The notes: generated by a model from the sequence alone, not told the origin. A stretch of 64,000 nt of DNA from Variovorax ginsengisoli (GCF_030486595.1 NZ_JAUJZH010000016.1:1-64000), one strand, 5' to 3'; counted from the first letter of the stretch, positions 52,917 to 62,188 are shown. Made by a program: numbers and translations.

Positions 52917-52997
52917 ACCAGCGCGAATGATTGAGCATGCGCTTCGAAGATCGCCTGGCCGCTACAGGCTGGGCAAGGGCACGGCGGCGAGGGAACG

Positions 52998-53411
52998 CTA
53001 GCTCGCCGACAGGCTGCGATGCACTTCCAGTGCGCTGCGCTCGACCCAGTTGTGCTGCAGCAAGCCGTCTTCGCGTACATGCAGGATCGCGGTTCCGCTG
53101 AGCGTGATGGGCGACTGGCACGGCGCCATGCCCATGAAGCCGTTGTTCTTGCCGGTGACGCGCCAGCGCGAGGCGACCCTGTCGCCGGCGTTGTTCTGGA
53201 ACGTCTCGACGACATCGAACCTGAAGTCGTCGATGGTGGACAGGAATGCGCAAACCCATTGCTTGAACGCCCCACGCGTGTGGATCTCAACCCCGCCCGA
53301 GGTGATGCAGAAGTCTTCCGCAACGAGCCGGTCGATGGCATCGGGGTTCTGCGACTGCCACACTTCACGCCAGAAGTTTTCGACGATCTCTACTGAATTC
53401 CGCTTGTCCAT
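52998..53411 (-). CDS. SnoaL/NTF2-like ester cyclase family protein
   Basis: The 137-residue protein from ATG (MDKRNSVEIVENFW) has the NTF2-like cone fold: IDRLVAEDFCITSGG, TRGAFKQWVCAFLSTIDDF, ASRWRVTGKNNG and GTAILHVREDGLLQHNWVE. SnoaL-like proteins are isomerases, cyclases or hydrolases, or have no known reaction. It diverges from a LysR gene 156 bp away, which may regulate it. Confidence 0.8.
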   Translation of the reverse strand: MDKRNSVEIVENFWREVWQSQNPDAIDRLVAEDFCITSGGVEIHTRGAFKQWVCAFLSTIDDFRFDVVETFQNNAGDRVASRWRVTGKNNGFMGMAPCQSPITLSGTAILHVREDGLLQHNWVERSALEVHRSLSAS

Positions 53412-53567
53412 CTTGAATCTCCTGCGCATCGCGCGAATATGGTGTTTAGCCGATCTCCCGGCGGCGTGCATATGAAGAACGCCTGCTTGGGTATCCATTT
53501 TTGAAGCTTGCCGAAAAGAAGTAAAACGAATAATTCTTCTCGCATTCAGTGGAAAATCGAATTGATC

Positions 53568-54470
53568 ATGAACGCACAAGACCTTGAACTGGATTTGCTA
53601 CGCGCCCTCGTCGCGGTGGCCGAGGCCGGCAGCTTCACGGGCGCGGCCAGCCTAGTGAACCGCTCGCAGTCGGCTGTCAGCCAGAAGGTGCTGCGCCTGG
53701 AGGAAATCCTGCAGCTGCGGGTGTTCGACAGGACGAGCCGCTCGATGACCCTGACCAAGGATGGCGAGCGCGTACTTGCCGCAGGGCGCCGCATGCTCGA
53801 CTACCACGATGCCCTCATGCGCGAACTGCGCGAACCTGCGCCGATCACGACATTGCGGCTGGGTGTTTCGGAGAACCTGGTACAGGCGCAACTGCCGCAG
53901 CTGCTTTCCCGCTTTAGTCACCTCTATCCCAGCGTGCACCTGGAGCTGACCACCGGCCTGAGTGCGGACCTCGTGGCCAACCACGAGGCCGGCCAGCTCG
54001 ACGTGGTGATCGCCAAGCCGAAGAACGAAGGCTCGTCCCGCCGCGGCCGAGTCATATGGCGCGAAGCGCTGGTATGGATCGCCGCATCGACGTTTCGCAG
54101 CCGCGCCGGGCAGCCGGTGCAACTCGTCATGATGCGCCCGCCGTGCGTGTACCGCGAAGTGATGACCCAGGCGCTCGACGCCAGCAAGCGCGAATGGAAC
54201 ACCGCATGCACCTCGAGCAACCTGAACGGCACGCTGGCCGCGGTTCGCGCCGGCCTCGGTGTCACGGTGCTAGGCAAATCGTTCGTGCAAAGCGGCATGA
54301 AGATCCTGCCCACTTCGCAGCAGTGGCCGGCGCTGCCTAACACCGAAGTCGCGGTCATCAGCGAGGACTCCGCGCTGCAGCACATCGTGCAGCCGCTGGT
54401 TGCGTTGCTGTCCGAGGTTTTGCTGAGCAGCGATGTGGTGGAAAAGCAGTCCCAATCCGACACCGCTTGA
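53568..54470 (+). CDS. LysR-family transcriptional regulator
   Basis: The 300-residue LTTR from ATG (MNAQDLELDLLRALVAVAEA) has its HTH at residues 1-65 (SFTGAASLVNRSQSAVSQKV). The effector domain has TTLRLGVSENLVQAQLPQLL. It resembles the LrhA/PecT-like group. It is divergent from the SnoaL-like gene, whose promoter it probably controls. Confidence 0.92.
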   Translation: MNAQDLELDLLRALVAVAEAGSFTGAASLVNRSQSAVSQKVLRLEEILQLRVFDRTSRSMTLTKDGERVLAAGRRMLDYHDALMRELREPAPITTLRLGVSENLVQAQLPQLLSRFSHLYPSVHLELTTGLSADLVANHEAGQLDVVIAKPKNEGSSRRGRVIWREALVWIAASTFRSRAGQPVQLVMMRPPCVYREVMTQALDASKREWNTACTSSNLNGTLAAVRAGLGVTVLGKSFVQSGMKILPTSQQWPALPNTEVAVISEDSALQHIVQPLVALLSEVLLSSDVVEKQSQSDTA

Positions 54471-54834
54471 AACACGCCTTCGGCGGTTCAGCTTCGGTTG
54501 ACCTGCGACATCTAGCTGCCTGCCCTTGACAGTTTTGAGCGACTGCTTCGGGCCCCATCTGCGGCATCCACGATTCGCAGGCGACTGGCTGCAACCAGTC
54601 TGAAGCACGTTCGCGAACCAGGCCGTCGAACTGGGCCTACCGGCCAAGACCGGAATTTGGAAGTCGCCGTTCAATTTTTGGGTAGTTGAACTGGACCGAG
54701 CTCGCGGCCCGCGCATTCGCGCAGTCGGTTGTGGGGCACCGCTGAATCGGTTGGCTGCCAAGGGGACTATCATCGATGCATCCCGGATGTCCTTGCGGCA
54801 GGCTCCGGGGCTATTGCCGCCACCGGAGATGAAA

Positions 54835-55428
54835 ATGGACCCAGCACCGCGGATGGCTTTTTCGCACATGGGCCTCTATGTCTCAGACATGTCTGCGATG
54901 GTCGAGTTCTACGAGGACGTGCTTGGCTTCGCGGTGACTGACCGCGCCAACATCCGGGGCGCCGATGTTGTCTTCCTATCTCGGAATCCTGACGAGCATC
55001 ATCAGATCGTCCTTGTTCCAGGTCGTAGGCCCGACAGGCCATCCACGGTCAATCAAATCTCCTTCCGCGTCATCTCGATCGCGGAACTTCGCCGTCTTCA
55101 TTCTGAGGTCAAGGCGCTGGGTGTCGCCGGCCTCAATCCGACCAACCATGGAGGCTCTTGGTCGATCTATTTTCTTGACCCCGAAGGCAATCGAATCGAA
55201 CTGTTTGCACCCACTCCCTGGTATGTACCGCCAATCTCGGTTCCGCTCGACATGGCCCTATCCGACGATGAAATCTACAAGCTGACCGAGGACACGGTGA
55301 ATGCGACGCCAGGGCACATGAGACGAACGGAGTGGCGCGAACAATTGCGGAATCGACTTGTCGAAGCAGGGACACTAGAACAGCATGCTTCGACGGTCCC
55401 ACAAAGGCATCTCGACCTTGATAGCTAG
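54835..55428 (+). CDS. VOC-family (glyoxalase/dioxygenase fold) protein
   Basis: The 197-residue VOC protein has FSHMGLYVSDMSAMVEFYEDVLGF, DEHHQIVLVPG and SIYFLDPEGNRIELFAPTPW (quoted in parts). The metal ligands H, H and E of the fold (F-S-H, H-H-Q, N-R-I-E) are present. Such proteins are glyoxalases, extradiol dioxygenases or resistance proteins. ATG 54835 has GGAG six bases upstream; in-frame starts at 54751 (TTG) and 54787 are possible. The 364 bp before it (54471-54834) show no other gene. Confidence 0.82.
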   Translation: MDPAPRMAFSHMGLYVSDMSAMVEFYEDVLGFAVTDRANIRGADVVFLSRNPDEHHQIVLVPGRRPDRPSTVNQISFRVISIAELRRLHSEVKALGVAGLNPTNHGGSWSIYFLDPEGNRIELFAPTPWYVPPISVPLDMALSDDEIYKLTEDTVNATPGHMRRTEWREQLRNRLVEAGTLEQHASTVPQRHLDLDS

Positions 55429-55721
55429 GCGCGCAGCGGCCCGTCCACCACTAGCATGCGGCCCTTGTGAAGCCAGAGTCTCTGGCCGTGGACGCCATGG
55501 CTAGAGGCAACCCATTTCCAGCGGTGTAAAGGCGGGCATAAGAGGACGTCGACGGCCGCTTTGGAGAAGACCGAAGGCCTCCTTTGGGCCCCGAAGCCGT
55601 CCTTCGACCCCGAGGAAATCGCTGAGCACGACCGCTCGATGAAGATGAGCCCGCTTCCGGCCAGCAGCACGAATAAAGCCTGGGAGCCCTGAAGGCGCGT
55701 CTCAAGCGCCGCTTGAGGGCA

Positions 55722-55877
55722 TCAGCTGCCAGCGTTTTCCATGCGGTAAACCTGACAGGCGTAGGTCCCAGGGTGGGTCGAACACACGGTGGCTTCCGAA
55801 GGGGGCGGCATGCCAGAACAGCCCGCCACAAAGGTGATCAGGGCGCACAGCAGGACAGCGTTCGCGAGCTTTGACAT
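55722..55877 (-). CDS. small lipoprotein
   Basis: The 51-residue protein from ATG 55877 (MSKLANAVLLCALITFVAG) has a short n-region, hydrophobic h-region and lipobox VAGC, so it is an outer or inner membrane lipoprotein. After the Cys it is Pro-, Ser- and Cys-rich with no known family. A GGAGAAG ribosome-binding site precedes the start. Confidence 0.65.
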   Translation of the reverse strand: MSKLANAVLLCALITFVAGCSGMPPPSEATVCSTHPGTYACQVYRMENAGS

Positions 55878-56002
55878 TTCTTCTCCATGGTTCGGGAGGC
55901 TCACGCCAATTGGGGAGCACGCATGCATCGCGGGAGTCTACGCCTGAGCCATGCTATGGATTGTCGTTCCATATAGTTTGTGGACGAACCACCTCCGCTA
56001 CT

Positions 56003-56408
56003 TCAGCGTGTTCGTTGACGAGCCCGAGTCAGGCGCTGCGCTTGGCCGGTGCGCGAGGGCGGTGTGAGCCGTATCCAACCGCGTCTGCCAGCGGGCACCC
56101 CGCTTAGAGGATCATAATTACGCTCGGCCGACCTGTGGACTTGCCAGAAGCAAGGTACGAGATGTTGGCGTCTCCTCAGTACTCCGCCGGCGCTCACATC
56201 GATGAACGTGTCTTCGAGAACGGACCTGGGCGGTCGTAACCATCTCCGAACGGCAACCACCAGCACGGCTAACCCCGCGGCGAGGCCAAGATAGACCGCA
56301 AGCACGGCGAGGTGCCCCGCCTCGAGAGGCGTCAGCTTCCAATAGCCGAGAGGTAGAGAAGGGCCTGCTAAGAAATGCCTTCTGAGCGTCTGACAGTCTG
56401 TGCTTCAT
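56003..56408 (-). pseudogene. possible frameshifted small membrane protein
   Basis: An ATG at 56408 opens MKHRLSDAQKAFL. Just after it, the reading continues in another frame as LGYWKLTPLEAGHLAVLAVYLGLA and AGLAVLVVAVRRWLRPPRS, with a membrane span, ending at 56003. The join suggests a one-base change. I do not recognise the family, and the frames are short, so this is tentative. Confidence 0.35.
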
Positions 56409-56518
56409 CGCGATATACGGGGTGTCCTTTCGAAGGGACTCGCAGTTCCGAATGGGGGAAAAGGGCAGAGGGCGTACAAACTGGAGGATGGTGGCGAGTG
56501 TCGGCTTCTGGCCCGGCT

Positions 56519-56860
56519 TCAGTCGCACGGCTGAAAGCGCTTGCACTCCGCGACAGAGTGGATTGACGTCAAAGAGTTCTCTCCATCGATGCGCTTCGAG
56601 GTGAACTTGACCCAGGAGCCTTCAGGAATATCAGCCAACAGCGAGCGGTCAGGCACACTGAATGTCAGCGTTGCGAAGGGAATTTGGAACCCGGGTAGCA
56701 ACTTCAGGCGCACGTAGAGCTTCCCGCCAGGTTCTTCAAATGAGGACATGAATCGAGCGCGGGTGAATACCGGGGCCGGCTCGTTGGCTTGCGCAGCGGC
56801 TCCGCTTATGGCGACGACGCTCATAGCTGCCACGATGGTTCTGCACAAGGCGCTCGACAT
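56519..56860 (-). CDS. CusF-like periplasmic protein with altered metal site
   Basis: The 113-residue protein starts at ATG 56860 (MSSALCRTIVAAMSVV) with a signal peptide ending near GAAAQA. The mature part resembles the CusF beta-barrel: LYVRLKLLPGFQIPFATLTF, then SVPDRSLLADIPEGSWVKFT. CusF binds Cu(I)/Ag(I) through a Trp and Met cluster in this strand (usually WPAMTMDF), but here those positions read IPFATLTF. So copper binding by that site is doubtful. The fold assignment is by motif order only. Confidence 0.45.
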   Translation of the reverse strand: MSSALCRTIVAAMSVVAISGAAAQANEPAPVFTRARFMSSFEEPGGKLYVRLKLLPGFQIPFATLTFSVPDRSLLADIPEGSWVKFTSKRIDGENSLTSIHSVAECKRFQPCD

Positions 56861-57081
56861 CTTTCCCTTCCAAAATCGGCGGCGCGACCCGTCGCATTTT
56901 GCACTGCCTCTTAACGTCCGGAATTGGCCCCCGCATCCTGCCATGGCAACTGCCCCGGCCTCGTGGGTCCGGTCGAGCGGCGTACTACTGCCGATGAAAC
57001 CTCATCACAACTGTGGAGGTGGCGGCCCACGGTCGGCTATCGGGCGAATTGAGCACAGGCGGCGAATGACTGGTTCTGTTG

Positions 57082-57634
57082 AGGGTTGTCCGATACCTGC
57101 CCTTGCGACGCACTGCGCCAAACACGACAGCAACCTGAGGGCAGGTGTTGGACAAGCCCCAAGGGAGGAAACCGCGCAATGCACCACGGGAGCGCGAGAA
57201 GGCGACGAGGCTATGGGGAATCGGGCGGCGGCGATTGGGCTGGCGATGTCGACTGGCCCCAGGGGCCGGCCCATGACGTAGGGGGGACACCACCGATGGG
57301 CGCCGGTACGTCGAGTTGTGCGGTGACGTGACGCGCAGCAAGGACTTGCGTCGAGCGCAAAGGCAATACTGCCCTGCATCGACTCTGCAGGAATCGAGGC
57401 GGGACGGGACGGTGATGCAAGTTCGTACTCATGGTGCCTGAGCCTGTCGAGGCGGCGCGCGGATGCGCATGCGCATGTCGTCGAGCATGCGTTGGCGCAA
57501 CGCAGAGACCGCTGGTGTCGCTGGGGTCATGATCGTGCTCCTGTCGAAGAACGAGGCCGATTGCCTCGCTCCTCAACATAGACAGGGGCGCAACGTTTGA
57601 CATCCACCGCAGCCTCAACGGCGGGCTACCGCGC
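57082..57634 (-). mobile_element. internally deleted, non-autonomous IS91-like element
   Basis: This is a 553-bp derivative of the element at 18695-21213, on the opposite strand. Its left part (57634 to about 57470) matches the left end, including the recombinase leader and its first 21 codons. It then jumps to the last transposase codons and the whole right end with its stem-loop (57086-57155). About 2 kb is missing between. Having both ends but no enzymes, it could be moved by the full element's proteins. Confidence 0.8.
57429..57530 (-). CDS. 33-residue recombinase/transposase in-frame fusion
   Basis: Within the deleted element the recombinase start codon, with its normal leader, opens a frame that runs from the recombinase N-terminus (about 21 residues, ending MLDDMRM) straight into the transposase C-terminus (RAPPRQAQAP) and its stop. 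The junction keeps the frame. Whether it is translated is unknown; it has no catalytic part of either parent. Confidence 0.35.
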   Translation of the reverse strand: MTPATPAVSALRQRMLDDMRMRIRAPPRQAQAP

Positions 57635-57734
57635 GAGCGGTTTCGTCCAATGGCCGATCTGCGTCCTACGCGCGGCGGCCAGTTCCCAAATGCGCGATAA
57701 CAGCCCCTTTATCGACCCCGATCGGGGGCCGTCG

Positions 57735-57890
57735 ATGAATCCTGGCACCACGGGCGTCACGGCGTCCGAATCTCGAATCCCGGTCCGGCGGCGAGGGCCG
57801 CGCGGTGTGCAATTGGAGGAAGTGGTCGAGGAGGCCGGCGCCCTCCGCGGTGGAGGGCTCAAGCCGAGCCTATCGGGTCCGACTACCTAG
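57735..57890 (+). pseudogene. truncated kfrA copy
   Basis: The first about 43 codons match the kfrA gene at 38222 (MNPGTTGV, then VPVRRRGPRGVQLEEVVE-like text), as does the operator region before it. After G-L-K-P the frame loses similarity and stops at 57890. Roughly 160 bp are shared with the intact copy, in the same orientation, about 19.5 kb apart. The two are similar but not identical, so the duplication is not recent. A truncated relic. Confidence 0.75.
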
Positions 57891-58010
57891 TGAAAATGAA
57901 GGAGCAGTCTGGGATCGACGGCGGCATGAACATCTGTGGCTCCAAGGCATAAGCCGACGCAGCAACTGTTACGCTATCCAGCAGAAAAATCAGCACAAAA
58001 AGACAACACA

Positions 58011-61000
58011 GTGCAATTCATCACCCATGGCCCAGACATTCCCGATTCCCTCTTGCAGGCGCACGAAGAAGGCCGAGTGGCGTTCTTCTGTGGCGCCGGC
58101 ATCTCCTACCCTGCCGGCCTGCCGGGCTTCAAGGGGCTGGTCGAGCAGATCTATCGGCTGAACGGAACATCTTTCTCAGACATCGAGCGCGAAGCCTTCG
58201 ACGGTGAGCACTTTGATGCCACGCTCGACTTGTTGGAGCATCGCTTACCAGGCCGGCGCCTGGCGGTCCGGCGAGCGCTTGCCCAAGCACTCAAACCCAA
58301 CTTGCGTCGCAAGGGCGCAACAGATACTCACGCGGCGCTGCTGCGGTTGGCACATAGCCGTGAAGGTGCGCTCCGCCTAGTGACCACCAATTTCGATCGT
58401 GTGTTCCACACAGCGGCCAAGCGTACCGGACAAGCTTTTCAGACGTATTCGGCGCCGATGCTGCCAATCCCGAAGAACAGCCGCTGGAACGGACTGGTCT
58501 ACCTGCACGGCCTGCTGTCGGAAAAAGAGGACGACGCGGCGCTGAATCGGTTGGTGGTCACAAGCGGTGACTTCGGTCTGGCCTACCTCACTGAGCGTTG
58601 GGCGGCCCGCTTTGTGAGCGAGCTATTTCGCAACTACGTCGTCTGCTTCGTTGGCTACAGCATCAACGATCCGGTGCTGCGCTACATGATGGATGCGCTG
58701 GCCGCCGACCGCATGCTCGGAGAAACCACGCCGCAGGCTTGGGCGCTGGGTGACTGCGAGCCGGGGCAAGAGCGTCGCAAAGCCATCGAGTGGGAAGCCA
58801 AAGGCGTCGCGCCGATTCTTTACGAAGTGCCCGCAGGGAGCCATGACCATTCAGCGCTGCACAGGACCCTGGGGGCGTGGGCATCGACCTGGCGCGATGG
58901 CGTACTGGGAAAGGAACGCATCGTCGTTAGTCATGCTCTGGCACGTCCTGCGGCCAGTACGCAGCAAGACGATTTCGTCGGCCGGATGTTGTGGGCCTTG
59001 TCAGACAAGTCCGGGCTGCCGGCGAAGCGCTTCGCCGAATTTAACCCCGTCCCCTCGCTTGACTGGTTGGTGGAGGCCTTTTCAGATGAGCGTTTTCGGC
59101 ATACCGATCTGGGTCGCTTCAAAGTGGCCCCGAACGGCGAGATCGACGACAAGTTGCGCTTCAGCTTGGTTCGCCGACCTGCCCCCTATGACCTAGCTCC
59201 GCCGATGCTGCTGGTGTCGGGCGGCCATACCGGCACTAGGTGGGATGACGTGATGTCTCATCTGGCTCACTGGCTGCTCCGTCACCTGGATGACCCTAGG
59301 TTGGTCCTCTGGATTGCAGAGCGCGGTGGCCGGCTACACGAGCGCTTGCCTTGGCTAGTAGAGCACGAGTTGGACCGCCTTGCCTCGCTTGAGCACGACG
59401 GTAAGACTGCCGAGCTCGATGAGATTCGCTCCCAGGCTCCAAGAGCCGTCCCCGGTCCCATGATGCGAACGCTATGGCGCCTGCTTCTCAGCGGCCGGGT
59501 GAAGTCGCCATGGCCCCAATCTGACTTTTACAACTGGCGGAGCCGAATGAAGCGGGAGGGGCTGACGACCACGCTGCGCCTGGAACTGCGACGGTTCCTC
59601 GCGCCCCAGGTCGCCTTGAAAAGGCCTTTTCATTGGGGCGATGCGACAGAGACGGATGAACCTACTCGAATCGGGCAATTAGTCGACTGGGAACTGGTAC
59701 TCGCCGCAGATCACGTGCATTCGTCTCTGCGCGACCTATCTGGCGAGCGATGGGCGGATGCCTTGCCACTATTGTTGGAGGACTTTCAGCAACTTCTGCG
59801 GGATGCGCTCGACTTGCTGCGCGAACTCGGAGGCGCAGACAACTTTAGCGACAGGTCCAACTGGGACCTTCCTTCGATAGCCGACCATCGACAGAACCGC
59901 GGCTTCCGCGACTGGGTGAGCCTGATTGAGTTGCTCCGGGACGCCTGGTTGGCAGTTCTCGCTACGGATGGCGCTCGCGCGTCAAACATCGCTCTTACGT
60001 GGTTTGACGTTCCCTATCCCACCTTCAAACGACTGGCCCTGTTCGCTGCCAGTCAGGATGCTTGCATTGCGCCCGTTCAGTGGGTGGACTGGCTGTTGGC
60101 TGATCGTGCGCGGTGGCTATGGTCCGTGAATACGAAGCGGGAGGTGCTAAGGCTCTTCGTTCAGCAGGGGCACCTCCTGACTGAGCCCGATCAGCTGCGT
60201 CTGGAAGCGGCCATCCTCACAGGCCCACCGCGCGAGATGGCCCCGGATGACTTTGATCCTGCCCAGTGGCAAGGCTATGTGACGCGTGCCGTCTGGCTGC
60301 ATCTTGCCAAACTCGGTTCGTCCGGCCTCACACTTTCTCCCAGCGCTCAAGCACGGTTGAATAGCCTGTCCAGCGCCAACCCACTATGGCAGTTGACACC
60401 GAACGAACGCGATGAGTTCTCAATCTGGATGAGCGGCACCGGTGAAGCGGACTACGCGGAATTTCGGAATGTCGACGTCGCCCCTCTCAAGCGCCGCGAA
60501 CTCGTGCAGTGGCTCAAAGAAACGACGCCCGAACCACATGGGTTCTCTGAAGACACCTGGCGTCAAGTTTGCCGAAAGCACCTGCTGAACAGTCTGTACG
60601 CATTGTGCGACCTCTCCCGGGACGATCTTTGGCCACTCGAACGATGGCGCGAAGCATTGCAAGCCTGGAGCGAAGAAGGGATGGTGGCGCGGTCGTGGCG
60701 ATACGCCGCGCCGCTGGTGCAGACCATGCCCGACTCTGTTATGCAGGAGATCTCACACAGTGTGGCAGGTTGGCTCGACACTGTTTCGAAATCTATCAAG
60801 AGTCAAGACGAAGTTCTGTTGAACTTGAGCGGGCGCATGCTGGCGCTTCCTCTCGAACCCGGCACCGGAATGACGCGCGATGGCAAGCCCCTAGATGAGC
60901 CCGTAACCGAGGCCATCAACCATCCGGTCGGACACATTACGCAGGCTCTTATCAACCTGTGGTTTAAACGGAACCCGAACGACAACGACCTGCTTCCGTC

Positions 61001-61832
61001 GGACATCGAGCCGCTCTTCAAAAACTTGTGCAATGTGGAGGTTGACCGATTTCGTCATGGCCGCGTAATACTGGGTTCGAGGTTGATCGCGCTATTCCGC
61101 GTGGACCGGGTGTGGACCGAGAATCACCTGTTGCCGCTGTTCGATTGGGCAAATCCGGTTGAAGCACGAGCCACGTGGGAAGGTTTCCTATGGTCGCCAC
61201 GTTTGTATCAACCGCTGCTGGTTGCATTCAAGCAGCAGTTTCTCGACACCGCAAAGCACTATGCAGACTTGGGGGAGCACGCCCAACAGTTCGCTGCCTT
61301 CCTGACCTACGCAGCGATAGGTCCTACCGAGGGATACACCGTTGACGACTACAGGTCCGCGCTCAGTTCTCTGCCTCAAGAGGGGCTTGAGGAAGCCGCA
61401 CAAGCGCTTTCTCAGGCCCTTGAAGGCGCAGCCGATCAGCGGGAGGACTACTGGAAGAACCGTATACAGCCGCTGTGGCAGCACGCTTGGCCCAAATCCC
61501 GCGACCTTGCCACCCCGCGAATGGCCGACTCACTGGCCCGGCTGATCATCGCAGCGGGAGGCGAGTTCCCGGCCGCTCAAGCTGCGATCCACGACTGGTT
61601 GAAGCCGTTGGAACACCCGCACTACGTTGTGCACTTGCTGCACGAATCCCAGCTATGTACCCGATTCCCGGCGGATGCGCTGAGTCTTTTGGATGCGATC
61701 ATTTCCGACCAGCAGTGGGCGCCGGAGGAGTTGGTGACGTGCTTGGAGCAGATCGCCCGCGCCGCGGGACAGCTTGCTCAAGACCCCCGCTACGCGCGAC
61801 TGTTCGAATACTCACGGAGGCGAGGGTTGTGA
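58011..61832 (+). CDS. SIR2-like NADase + DUF4020 candidate antiphage protein
   Basis: The 1273-residue single-gene protein has an N-terminal SIR2-like domain at residues 1-240: AFFCGAGISYPAGLPGF (24-40), TTNFDRVF (125-132), YLHG (164-167) and FVGYSINDPVLR (214-225). These are the NAD-binding and catalytic signatures of SIR2_2-type NADases. The remaining 1000 residues are mostly helical and uncharacterised, ending in a DUF4020-like C-terminus (HYVVHLLHES..., YARLFEYSRRRG). SIR2-domain proteins of this size in defence islands deplete NAD+ on phage infection. GTG 58011 is preferred since it gives VQFITHGPDIPDS; GTG 57936 adds 25 odd residues. Confidence 0.8.
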   Translation: MQFITHGPDIPDSLLQAHEEGRVAFFCGAGISYPAGLPGFKGLVEQIYRLNGTSFSDIEREAFDGEHFDATLDLLEHRLPGRRLAVRRALAQALKPNLRRKGATDTHAALLRLAHSREGALRLVTTNFDRVFHTAAKRTGQAFQTYSAPMLPIPKNSRWNGLVYLHGLLSEKEDDAALNRLVVTSGDFGLAYLTERWAARFVSELFRNYVVCFVGYSINDPVLRYMMDALAADRMLGETTPQAWALGDCEPGQERRKAIEWEAKGVAPILYEVPAGSHDHSALHRTLGAWASTWRDGVLGKERIVVSHALARPAASTQQDDFVGRMLWALSDKSGLPAKRFAEFNPVPSLDWLVEAFSDERFRHTDLGRFKVAPNGEIDDKLRFSLVRRPAPYDLAPPMLLVSGGHTGTRWDDVMSHLAHWLLRHLDDPRLVLWIAERGGRLHERLPWLVEHELDRLASLEHDGKTAELDEIRSQAPRAVPGPMMRTLWRLLLSGRVKSPWPQSDFYNWRSRMKREGLTTTLRLELRRFLAPQVALKRPFHWGDATETDEPTRIGQLVDWELVLAADHVHSSLRDLSGERWADALPLLLEDFQQLLRDALDLLRELGGADNFSDRSNWDLPSIADHRQNRGFRDWVSLIELLRDAWLAVLATDGARASNIALTWFDVPYPTFKRLALFAASQDACIAPVQWVDWLLADRARWLWSVNTKREVLRLFVQQGHLLTEPDQLRLEAAILTGPPREMAPDDFDPAQWQGYVTRAVWLHLAKLGSSGLTLSPSAQARLNSLSSANPLWQLTPNERDEFSIWMSGTGEADYAEFRNVDVAPLKRRELVQWLKETTPEPHGFSEDTWRQVCRKHLLNSLYALCDLSRDDLWPLERWREALQAWSEEGMVARSWRYAAPLVQTMPDSVMQEISHSVAGWLDTVSKSIKSQDEVLLNLSGRMLALPLEPGTGMTRDGKPLDEPVTEAINHPVGHITQALINLWFKRNPNDNDLLPSDIEPLFKNLCNVEVDRFRHGRVILGSRLIALFRVDRVWTENHLLPLFDWANPVEARATWEGFLWSPRLYQPLLVAFKQQFLDTAKHYADLGEHAQQFAAFLTYAAIGPTEGYTVDDYRSALSSLPQEGLEEAAQALSQALEGAADQREDYWKNRIQPLWQHAWPKSRDLATPRMADSLARLIIAAGGEFPAAQAAIHDWLKPLEHPHYVVHLLHESQLCTRFPADALSLLDAIISDQQWAPEELVTCLEQIARAAGQLAQDPRYARLFEYSRRRGL

Positions 61833-62188
61833 AGGACGCATTGACTCGCTGTTAGGCGACACGACAAACTGCCCCCAGGGGGCAGTTCCTGATGTCGCCT
61901 GACACTCGCCCCTCGGAAGGTCGAGACGTAGGCCGGGAACGGGACGTAAGCTCGGCATCTTGGGGTGCAAACTTCTGGTCAGGAATCGACGTCGTGCCCG
62001 GCCATGGGCCTCGCCTGTTCCGAAGCGTCTTTGTTTGGCTACGTCGGGGCACCTCGAAACCGGTCGTCGGGCGCAAGTCTCATTGGCAGTTTGAACCTGG
62101 AACTGGCAACTCAGCGTGTTCAACGGTTGGAGAGGGAGGGCGGAAATCGCTGCTCGGTAGACGTTCATCACCACGCGCCGACGAACGC
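61833..62188. other. gene-free stretch with strong hairpin
   Basis: About 360 bp between the SIR2 gene and the IS630 copy. It contains the hairpin at 61854-61900 and no supported gene. Confidence 0.5.
61854..61900. repeat. strong two-part hairpin after SIR2 gene
   Basis: AACTGCCCCC and GGGGGCAGTT pair perfectly around a single A (61867-61887). An outer pair AGGCGACA / TGTCGCCT (61854-61861, 61893-61900) encloses it. It lies 22 bp after the SIR2 gene stop. It may act as a terminator or be a mobile-element end; no T-run follows. Confidence 0.6.

Noticed and set aside
53411..53568. Operator for the LysR gene at 53568
   Set aside because: AT-rich divergent region with only weak dyads; no site convincing enough to annotate.
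55429..55721. Short frames on both strands between the VOC and lipoprotein genes
   Set aside because: A plausible C-terminus-like segment is seen on the + strand (ending AWEP) but no continuous frame leads into it.
61854..61900. attC-like hairpin with GTTAGGC nearby
   Set aside because: The core sequences are in the wrong order (GTTAGGC first, GCCTGAC last) for an attC site.
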